DNA of 64,000 nt, taken from positions 8,843,338 to 8,907,337 of the forward strand of contig OZ004581.1 in the NCBI GenBank assembly GCA_963924555.1, read 5' to 3'. This DNA is from Crambe crambe. Its lineage: Eukaryota > Porifera > Demospongiae > Poecilosclerida > Crambeidae. A model generated the notes under the pieces. That model ran no database searches, was not told the origin of the DNA, and saw nothing but the letters and a program-made list of their open reading frames with translations. This document shows, one piece after another, positions 52,601 to 60,984 of the stretch. How positions within the stretch are numbered: the stretch's first letter is position 1; the number at the start of each line of letters is the position of its first letter. The position numbers and the translations under genes were made by a program.

Positions 52601-55348
52601 GAGAGTGAGTACGTTCAGAATAACTTACCTCCTGAAGGAATGAAATTAAGCATCAAAATACAGCAGTAAAGGTACGGCAGGGTAAGAGAATAGACAGCAT
52701 GTAAGTAACAATGCAGAGAGTGAGTACATTAAGAATAACTTACCTCCTGAAGGAATGAAATTGAGAATCAAAATACGACGACAGGGTGAGAGAATAGACA
52801 GCATGTAAGTAACAATGCAGAGAGTGAGTATAACTTACCAACTGAAGGAATGAAATTAAGCATCAAAATACGACAGTGAAGGTACGGCAGGGTAAGAGAA
52901 TTGACAGCATGTAAGTAACAATACAGAGAGTGAGTACGTTCAGGATAACTCACCTCCTGAAGGAATGAAATTAAGCATCAAAATACGATGACAGGGTAAG
53001 AGAATAGACAGCATGTAAGTAACAATGCAGAGAGTGAGTACCTTCAGAATAACTTACCTCCTGAAGTAATGAAATCAAGCATCAAAATATGACGACAGAG
53101 TAAGAAAATAGAGAGCATGTAAGTAACAATGCAGAGAGTGAGTACGTTCAGAATAACTTACCAACTGAAGGAATGAAATTAAGCATCAAAATACGACAGT
53201 GAAGGTAAGACAGGGTAAGAGAATAGACAGCATGTAAGTAACAATGTAGAGAGTGAGTCAGTTCAGAATAACTTACTCGCTGAAGGAATGAAATTAAGCA
53301 TCAAAATACATCAGTGAAGGTATGGCAGGGTAAGAGAATAGACAGCTTGTAAGTAACAATGCAGAGAGTGAGTCAGTTCAGGATAACTTACCTTCTAAAG
53401 GAATGAAATTAAGCATCAAAATACGACAGTGAAGGTAAGACAGGGTAAGAGAATAGACAGTATGTAAGTAACAATGTAGAGAGTGAGTCAGTTCAGAATA
53501 ACTTACTCGCTGAAGGAATGAAATTAAGCATCAAAATATAACAGTGAAGGTAAGACAGGGTAAGAGAATAGACAGCATGTAAGTAACAATGCAGAGAGTG
53601 AGTCAGTTCAGAATAACTTACATACTGAAGGAATGAAATTAAGCATCAAATACGACAGTAAAGGTACGACAGGGTAAGAGTATAGACAGCATGTAAGTAA
53701 CAATGCATGGAGTGAGTATTTTCAGAATAACTTACTTTCTGAAGGAATAAAATTAAGCATCGAAATACGACAGTGAAGGTACAACAGGGTAAGAGAATAG
53801 ACAGCATGTAAGTAACCATGCAGAAAGTGAGTACGTTTAGAATAACTTACCTCCTGAAGGAATAAAATTAAAGCATCGAATATGACAGTGATGGTACAAC
53901 AGGGTAAGAGAATAGACAGTATGTAAGTAACAAAGTCAGTTCAGAATAACTTACCTCCTGAAGGAATGAAATTAAGCATCAAAATACGACAGTGAAGATA
54001 TAACAGTGTAAGAGAATAAAAAGCATGTAAGTAACCATGCAGAGAGTGAGTACGTTCAGAATAACTTACCGACTGAAGAGATCATCAAAATACGTCAGTG
54101 AAGGTACGAGAGAGTAAGAGAATAGACAGCATGTAAGTAACAATGTAAAGAGTGAGTCAGTTCAGAATAACTTACTGGCTGAAGGAATGAAATTAAGCAT
54201 CAAAATACGACAGTGACGGTACAACAGAGTAAGAGAATAGACAGCATGTAAGTAACCATGCAGAGAGTGAGTCAGTTCAGAATAACTTACTAACTGAAGG
54301 AATCATCAAAATACGACAGTGAAGGTACAACAGGGTAAGAGAATAGACAGCATGTAAGTAACCATGCAGAGAGTGAGTACGTTCAGAATAACTTACCAAC
54401 TGAAGGAATGAAATTAAAGCATCGAATACGACAGTGAAGGTACAATAGGGTAAGAGAATAGACAGCATGTAAGTAACCATGCAGAGAGTGAGTACGTTCA
54501 GAATAACTTACCAACTGAAGGAATGAAATTAAGCATCAAAATACGACAGTGAAGGTAAGACAGGGTAAGAGAATAGACAGCATGTAAGTAACAATGCAGA
54601 GAATGAATCAGTTCTGAATAACTTACTTGCTGTTGGAATGAAATTAAGCATTGAAGTACGACAGTGAAGGTACGACAGGATAAGAGAATAGACAGCATGT
54701 AAGTAACAATGCAGAGAGTGAGTATGTTCAGAATAACTTACCAACTGAAGGAATGAAATTAAGCATCAAAATACGATAATAAAAGTACGGCAGGATAAGA
54801 GAACAGATAGCATGTAAGTAACAAAATGCAGAGAGTGAGTTTATTTACCCGCTGAAGGAATAAATTAAGCATCAGTGACAGTATGACAGGGTAAGAGAAT
54901 AGACAGCATGTGAGTAACAATGTAGAGTGTGAGTTGGTTCAGAATAACTTACCGGCTGAAGGCATCAAAATACGACAGGGTAAGAGAATAGACAGCATGT
55001 AGGTAACAATGCAGAGAGTGAGTTTATTCAGAATAACTTACCAACTGAAGGAATGAAAGTAAGCATCAAAATATGACAGTGAAGGTACGACAGGGTAAGA
55101 GAATAGACAGCATGTAAGTAATAGTGCTGAAAGTTGTCAAGAATAACTCACATCCTGAAGGATCTAAATATGTCAATGAAGGTATGACAGGGTAAGATAA
55201 TGAGAAGTGATAAAACAATATGTTAATGAAGTATAAGTAATGACTTACCAGGAGAAGGGGTAATAAGTTCAAACATCAAATTGAGTGTGTATGGTGTGAA
55301 AGAACATGATGCCAAATATAATAATGTCAGTCTTGAATGACTCACCTC
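25629..55348 (-). repeat. Array B: giant intron/3-nt micro-exon array (roughly 270 units)
   Basis: About 29.7 kb of the same unit as array A, ending (5', minus strand) with a GAG slot at 55346-55348 after CTTTCAG and starting (3') with a TTG slot at 25629-25631. Two length forms alternate: about 115 bp with GTACCTTCACTGTC and about 103 bp lacking that 12-base segment. Slots seen include GAG, TTG, CGA, AAG, AAA, TCG, CCG, TTC, TAT, GAT, CAA, TTA, CCA, CGG, CTG, AGA and ATA. Higher-order duplications are embedded, such as a 2,397-bp tandem. The minus-strand frames of about 61-101 codons seen here (HSLHCYLHAVYSLTLPYLHC-type) are by-products of intron sequence repeated out of phase, not genes. 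The unit count is estimated from length. Confidence 0.9.
33604..38397. repeat. Higher-order tandem duplication, 2 x 2,397 bp, within array B
   Basis: Sequence from 33604 recurs at 36001 with a constant offset of 2,397 bp. Landmarks at 33938/36335, 34689/37086 and 35451/37848 keep the same spacing and slot values, with only rare base changes. The copies diverge after about 36000 and 38397. A related block occurs near 28.0-29.3 kb (offset 5,580 from 33.6-34.9 kb). Confidence 0.85.
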
Positions 55349-55351
55349 CTG

Positions 55352-55673
55352 AAAGAAAACATTGATACACATAATTCAGCACTTTCTAATCAATAAATAT
55401 TCCAGACACAATCTTGAAACTTCCTTCCTTTTTTGGTAAAGGGTTGACAAGTGAGAATTGGCCCCACCCGTACACATGGGCCACATAGGCACACTGCAGT
55501 ACAGCACAAGCTGCACTTCAGGTGAGGAAGGAATGAGCTTCCAAGTCATTACCAGTGGTGGGTTGCATTGGTACACTCTCTATAATCAATACTCCCCAAC
55601 TAAATGAGCTGGTGTCACACCCTAGCCCCTAGTCCCTAGTCCCTAGCTACCTTTTTCATGTGAATGCACTCAC
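55352..55673 (-). other. First intron, locus C
   Basis: Counterpart of 11646-11980, nearly identical apart from scattered substitutions and a 7-base deletion near 55470. It links the MSDKK exon to the GAG slot that opens array B. Confidence 0.55.
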
Positions 55674-55748
55674 AAAATATGGTTCAGCTCTGCTAGAAGT
55701 AGCCTTCTTCTCTGCTTCTTCATTCTCTTCACCTTTTTTATCACTCAT
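55674..55748 (-). CDS. First coding exon MSDKKGEENEE (locus C)
   Basis: Same 25-codon exon as 11981-12055 with a Thr-to-Ala change (MSDKKGEENEEAEKKATSS, then RAEPYF), ATG at 55748, TTTT|GTGAGT donor in phase 0. It heads the locus whose effector exons are coiled coil-ZU5-UPA-Death, while the copy at 12 kb heads ROCO-coiled coil-Death. A shared leader and array joined to different effectors is notable. Confidence 0.65.
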
Positions 55749-56024
55749 GATGTGATCCAGTAAATATTTCTTACCTGACAAAATGATCCAAAAGTCTGTG
55801 GGTTCAAAGGTTATAATTATTCACTACGCATGCGCAAGATGCAAGTGGTTTGAATAATTCTCGAGTTAGCTGAAATGGTCTCAAAATTAATGTCTAACCT
55901 AGATGAGTGAATGGTTTTAAGAAAGCATGATGTTTAAGTGAAGAGATTAGACAACATGATAAGCATTGAGTGATACCTGCACGTGAAAAGGGGAAAGTCA
56001 TTCATCCTGCAGTGTGAAATAATG

Positions 56025-56195
56025 TCACACTGATCCGTCCTTCCTTACTTCTCTCTATTTATTACACAGGTGCACATGTCTGCATCCTTCTCAATATAAT
56101 TATCAGTCTGTAAAGGATGCAGTATATGTATATGTACCTGTAGCACCTGTGTGATAAATAGGAGTTATTAAAGAGGGATGGATCTGTGTCTATTC
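56025..56195. mobile_element. Foldback element
   Basis: TATTTATTACACAGGTGC on the left and its near reverse complement at 56143-56163, with flanking GATCCGTCC/GGATGGATC pairs. Arms about 55 bp. Confidence 0.65.
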
Positions 56196-56340
56196 ACAAC
56201 ACAATAACATAGATCTTCATTTATTTACCCATAGATTGAATAGGCATAAAATATAATTTTACCAGTGGACAAACTACTGCTTCTAATCAATGTTGTGAGT
56301 TTATATTTCATCTCAATTGATATCAAATTATCTAAATCAC

Positions 56341-56650
56341 TTGATACATCCTACAACTACTTCACCAGACTACAACAACTCAATCTTCTTCCCCTGATGT
56401 ACCATTTGAAATAAATGACATCGTGTTTGTTGTGTGTCAACTCAAAGAGCCAAAAGGCCACTTTAATCTGTCTAAGCACGTTTCATTCAGTTCAGCTTCT
56501 GCTAGGTCATCATCCAAGATGTCTCACACAAGAGTAGACACTTCTATTTTAATCACCTGCGCACTTTTATGGAACGCCCTTCCTCCTATTGACCTGAACT
56601 TATCCTTTCCCTCTATCAAACGACATTTGTTAGAATATTTCTATAGCTAA
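56341..56650 (+). mobile_element. LINE (non-LTR) reverse transcriptase 3' fragment
   Basis: The plus strand carries YFTRLQQLNLLPLMYHL in one frame and, after a frameshift, SILITCALLWNALPPIDLNL then SFPSIKRHLLEYF, ending in a stop. The W-N-x-L-P and LK..L..Y signature is typical of the C-terminal end of LINE ORF2. It is truncated at the 5' end and frameshifted, hence inactive. Confidence 0.6.
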
Positions 56651-57488
56651 TCACTTTTTGATTCATTTTTCAGTCGACAACTCTTGCAGCTATCATTTTA
56701 TGTGCCCATGAGTGAACTCCCGATATTACTTTTTAATTTAATTGCATGTCATGGCTGCCAGTTTACCTGGTTGATCTTCAGTACTTCAGCCATCTTTTTA
56801 TCATTCCTTTCTCCTTTCTGAGGGTAAAATTAATATCAGGTTTGTGACTTTGACGTATAAAATCATACTAGAGGGATAGATCAGGTACAGCTGCAGAACC
56901 TCTCTTAACTACTAGGTGTACATGGGTGAAAGATTGTAGAAACCAAATTTTATTGCATATTCTACCCTTTACCATACCCCAAATAGGGAAATATGGTAAA
57001 GGGTTGCTACGTCAGACTAGGGTTCTGTGTACGTGTGCATACTTATCATGCGCCCCTTCAGAAGTTTTCAACCACCATCATGTTCCTAACACTGTGATGG
57101 CATTTTTCCTCTCCATTTCCTCTTTCTACCTCCCCGAACCTCATTCCTAACCCTAGCACAAACCCTCTCCCTCCTCTACCCCACACAAAGCAATTCTTCA
57201 AGGAGTCCACCTCTCCCTCACAAGGAGTAAGAACAACCTACCTGTGCTGGTAGATGAATATTATTAAATCTACCCCTTTTGTGGTCAGCACAACACAGGA
57301 AATAGTGGGTTATCAGTAATGGCTGGACATTCCAGATCTCCACCCGAGTCGTAGCTATATACACTAACAGATGCTCAAAGGTTGACACACATACCATTAC
57401 AAACTTCAGGATCAACACAATAATAAAAAGTGGTGCTCCAAAAATATTGTCAGCATTGTTTTATAAGTTGATAGTTTCCAGCCCAAGG
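56651..57488. other. Non-coding stretch
   Basis: No supported gene. The segment at 56994-57020 (GGTAAAGGGTTGCTACGTCAGACTA-like) resembles the end of the MITE at 15417-15836 and may be a remnant. Confidence 0.4.
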
Positions 57489-57638
57489 CTATAGATATGT
57501 GGCCATGGGGTCCTCTTGTTGTGCCCTCTTCAGCTTGTAGGCTTCCATCGCTACTTTGCTGGATTCCCAACACTTCCCTCTCATCCATGGCCAGCAGTCT
57601 ATCCATCTTCCTCTCTCGTTCTCTTCAGCCAGTACTAC
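57489..57638 (-). CDS. Probable last exon of the zinc-finger gene (locus D)
   Basis: CTCCCCCCAG acceptor, phase 0, 49 codons and TAG: VVLAEENERGRWIDCWPWMR, then GKCWESSKVAMEAYKLKRAQ and QEDPMATYL. Trp/Cys-rich then helical. It is assigned to locus D because of strand, phase 0 and spacing. Domain not recognised. Confidence 0.4.
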   Translation of the reverse strand, partial: VVLAEENERGRWIDCWPWMRGKCWESSKVAMEAYKLKRAQQEDPMATYL

Positions 57639-57777
57639 CTGGGGGGAGGGGAATAGATCAGGTGATTTTTATCAAAGCTGAATGCCTGAATCATGGTCCC
57701 CAGTGTGTACTCCCTTAGCTAAATCCGAACCTGTCTTGAAACAGTCTGATAATAATGTCTTATCAAACTTGTATTAA

Positions 57778-58000
57778 TAGGACCATATTACTATGAACAA
57801 CTATTAGGACCATATTACTATGAACAACTATTAGGACCATATTACTATGAACAACTATTAGGACCATATTACTATGAACAACTATTAGGACCATATTACT
57901 ATGAACAACTATTAGGACCATATTACTATGAACAACTATTAGGACCATATTACTATGAACAACTATTAGGACCATATTACTATGAACAACTATTAGGTAT
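57778..58000. repeat. 27-bp minisatellite, about 8 perfect copies
   Basis: TATTAGGACCATATTACTAT plus GAACAAC repeated in tandem without visible variation. The 27-bp period is a multiple of three, so the minus strand stays open (VVHSNMVLI repeats), but nothing else suggests coding. Confidence 0.95.
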
Positions 58001-59606
58001 GAACTGTCATAATCAGAGGGAGAAAATATGTCACTAAGTGACTGAAACCAAGGGGAAATGATCATGGCACAGTACAACACTTCAATATGGACATTCTTGT
58101 TTCATTTTTTGTTATTTGTAAAGTGTCTTGTGCCTGCATAACAAACACTGATAAGCTAGCATAGTCGCTCTATATTCACACAGCCAGGGGCTTGCATTGC
58201 ACATAAATTAAGACTTCCTGTTGTGTTCCCTTTATTGCCCTTTTTTGGCAGAACCACTTCATAATAAACAATTTCAGTGAGTAAACTAAGGAGGTGCAGC
58301 TTAGACAATCCAGTTTTGTGCTGTCACATATAATGTAAAACTATTAATGGTTGTAAAAGTGACCAATCTCACATACAATATCTCTCTCTCTCTCTCTCTC
58401 CACTTTGGTATCAACCTTGCATAATATGAATGCACTTCATAGGGATCTGCTGAAGATCGTGATCATTAAGGTTCTGCCTTGAGACGTGGCTACCACCTGG
58501 CTTCCATACTGTGTCTCTCAAAGATAACATTTGCTATCTGCTACATGAGGTAGCTATCCAAAAATTAATGTGAAGCATACAAGTTTTGACTACCTTCATG
58601 ATTATTTTCCTGCTACATAGCTTTTAGATTGCACAAACAATTCAAGTTTTATGACTTCCTAAATTTGTTGTTGTCACATGACTTGTTGCACACTTGGTCA
58701 GGAAGTGGGTTTCTTAGATAGTACATCACCTGCGGTATACAATGGGTTAGGAGAATGACCTCTATCCTACAAACACCACTTCATTACACTACCACCTGCT
58801 ATTAATGGGGGACATGGCAGACCACAGCTTCTTCCAACATCACCTGCGATTAGCCTGAGGTATACAATGGGTTAGGAGAGGGTTTCACCAGTGACCTCTA
58901 TCGTGCAAACACCACTTCATTACACTACCACCTGCTATTAATGGGGGACATGGCAGACCACAACCTCTTCCAAATGGGCAGACCACAACCTCTTGGCTTG
59001 GGTTCAAAAACTGTTAATTTCTACAGTTCACTTTGACTCAGGCCATCTTGATGGTCCACATACAACCTCTTTGAATAAAATATAGCCCTTCACTGTCTCA
59101 CAAGTGCTGGCACACACCTTTTTTTAATTAATTATTTTTTTAAGCATATACCTCGCACACTGCACAGGGACGATTTAATAGAAAAATAATATCATAATTA
59201 TCATATGTAAGTGATTATTGCACACAAAAGAAGAGATTGATTGGTGAAGTAATAAGACAGTGTGATAACTGCATTATGTATAAAGAATATGAAAATGATT
59301 GGACTGTGATAAGTGATAGATTGGATTAGCTAAGTGATATCATTTAATAATAAAACAGAGGGAAGGTCACATCAGCCTGCGACTCTGCAGTCTTAAATAA
59401 TAATTGTGTAATAAAAAATAGGTATGTTTTTCACAACACAGCTGCTCAAATTAATGAGTTGCAGACAAGACCTTGCAATGTGGAAACCATAGTTACTTTA
59501 TGAAGGATTTTTGGGAGGTTGGAGGGTGCGTAGTAGATACATGCTTATACTTACTATGTGCCCGTTCCATACAAGACGACCATCAATTCACTAGCAGCAC
59601 CATACC
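58001..59606. other. Non-coding stretch in the presumed intron of locus D
   Basis: Contains a (TC)n run at 58379-58400 and an imperfect direct duplication at 58728-58965. No exon recognised. Confidence 0.4.
58728..58965. repeat. Direct duplication of an about 105-bp segment
   Basis: The block CACCTGCGGTATACAATGGG...GACATGGCAGACCACA at 58728-58826 recurs at 58856-58961, with a TTTCACCAGTGACC insertion in the second copy. Confidence 0.8.
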
Positions 59607-60101
59607 CTAACACAAACTCCCTCCTCCACCTCTTGTCTCTCTCACGGCCCTCACAATGCAACCCTCCATGGAGTCCACCTCTCCCTTGCAAGTAGGAGGT
59701 GAGGCCTGAGCATGAAAAGATTTCAAGTACACTGGGAAGGATTCCGAAGTATTGGACAACCAAGAGGATTCAAGTAGCAACTCTTGATCGTTTAACGCAC
59801 CATTTCCACCACCATTCAATCGTGCTAGTTCTCTGTTTAGCCTGTCACCCACTTTTTGGCAAGGAACGGAGAAACATTCATGGTGAGTGGCTTGCATGCT
59901 GGCATATCTCTGAAGTAGTTCCTCTACAGGATTGGGAGAGAATTGTGGAAGATAAGACTGTACATTTTGATGGAGAGGGTTGATGGTTTTTGCACTGAAT
60001 ATGTCGATGATAGTCAAGGCATTGCGATATGAGCACTTGGAGAGGTCACGTGACGAGGATCGGTTCGATAGTCGGACTTTTTTGCAATTCTGTAGATGAT
60101 T
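59607..60101 (-). CDS. Exon with the second half of a UBZ4-like zinc finger (locus D)
   Basis: Starts after CTACCTGCAG at 60102-60104 in phase 0 with NHLQNCKKVRLSNRSSSRDL, then SKCSYRNALTIIDIFSAKTI and more. Spliced to the exon at 60673-60777 it completes CPLCELVLPRQQLK|NHLQNC, a C-x2-C-x11-H-x3-C finger with the spacing of Rad18-type UBZ4 ubiquitin-binding fingers. The 3' end is uncertain: the frame stays open to 59607, and a phase-0 donor (AAA|GTGGGT, exon end 59853) is one candidate. The overall protein is not recognised. Confidence 0.55.
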   Translation of the reverse strand, partial: NHLQNCKKVRLSNRSSSRDLSKCSYRNALTIIDIFSAKTINPLHQNVQSYLPQFSPNPVEELLQRYASMQATHHECFSVPCQKVGDRLNRELARLNGGGNGALNDQELLLESSWLSNTSESFPVYLKSFHAQASPPTCKGEVDSMEGCIVRAVRETRGGGGSLC

Positions 60102-60374
60102 CTGCAGGTAGGTAGAAAAATGAATTTATCAAATGGATGTGTAATCTGCTCATATAGTTTCATTGCTGCTGAAACATAGTTTATAGTTCACCCAACAGTA
60201 TAAAACGCTTCACAGTGAAATCTCTGAACAAGGGGCCAAATTCAGCCAAACTGAACGGAATGAAATGACCTTTCCTAACCTCCGGAAAGGGCCAACCTCT
60301 CTACAAAGATCAAAAAAAAAAAAAAATCTGTCCCAAACGTTGAACCTGGCTGTTGTTCAGTATGTGCACATCCG

Positions 60375-60566
60375 CTCTCAATCCCCTCAGAACCTCCCTT
60401 TATACTCTCAATCCCCTCGGAACCTCCCTTTATACTCTCAATCCCCTCGGAACCTCCCTTTATCCACTCTCAATCCCCTCGGAACCTCCCTTTATCCACT
60501 CTCAATCCCCTCGGAACCTCCCTTTATCCACTCTCAATCCCCTCAGAACCTCCCTTTATCCACTCG
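60375..60566. repeat. Minisatellite, 29/32-bp units, about 6-7 copies
   Basis: CTCAATCCCCTCGGAACCTC followed by CCTTTATACT or CCTTTATCCACT; a 3-base difference defines two unit forms. It lies in the intron of locus D. Confidence 0.93.
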
Positions 60567-60672
60567 AGTCTCATAGTTCACTTATTGCTCGAGTAATTTG
60601 AGAGGTTTAATGTTTAGACTTCACACTTCATTAATTATTGCTAAGTAGCTACTTATAATTTTATTTGCTCAC

Positions 60673-60777
60673 TTTTAACTGTTGTCTTGGAAGAACCAAC
60701 TCACACAATGGACACACCACTGGTGGAACCATAGCAACAAATCCATTACACCTGGCATAATATGGAAGTTCCAATAC
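60673..60777 (-). CDS. Exon with the first half of a UBZ4-like zinc finger (locus D)
   Basis: TTACTGCAG acceptor, 35 codons in phase 0-0, AAA|GTGAGC donor. Encodes VLELPYYARCNGFVAMVPP, then VVCPLCELVLPRQQLK. The CPLC knuckle pairs with NHLQNC of the next exon to form a C2HC finger. UBZ4 fingers occur in ubiquitin-dependent DNA-damage proteins (Rad18, SPRTN, WRNIP1, FAN1); whether this gene belongs there is inference. Confidence 0.6.
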
Positions 60778-60984
60778 CTGCAGTAAGATAAGCAGTTGTG
60801 TTAACAAGTTAGCTGTACAAGATCTGAACGAGGTCCTAGACATGACGTAATCTATGCTTACATGTGTCTGCGATCTGCGACCGATGACTGTGATCTATCG
60901 TGCCATGCCTTCCAAGTATCATCTCACACTTTAGCTATTTAACTCTAATTAGTGGGGCAGTTTAATGAACATTTTTGAAGGGAT

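Noticed and set aside
25956-54744. Dozens of minus-strand open frames of 60-100 codons with HSLHCYLHAVYSLTLPYLHC-type sequence
   Set aside because: They are intron-like repeat units read through. Unit lengths of about 103 and 115 are not multiples of three, so frames close after one or two units, and the splice motifs cut them.
5400-55340. Plus-strand introns (GTAAGTAACAATGCAG then AGA then GTGAGT)
   Set aside because: The would-be intron is only 16 nt and the triplet is constant. It is better explained as the mirror half of the palindrome.
5266-55348. CRISPR-like repeat/spacer array
   Set aside because: The constant part is about 100-112 bp and the variable part only 3 bp, in a eukaryotic setting with splice signals and no cas-type genes.
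57763-58080. 105-codon minus-strand frame with VVHSNMVLI repeats
   Set aside because: It is produced by a perfect 27-bp minisatellite. No start context, splice site or homology supports it.
60265-60601. Pro/Ser-rich plus-strand frames (SQSPRNLPLY repeats)
   Set aside because: Translation of the 29/32-bp minisatellite inside an intron of a minus-strand gene.
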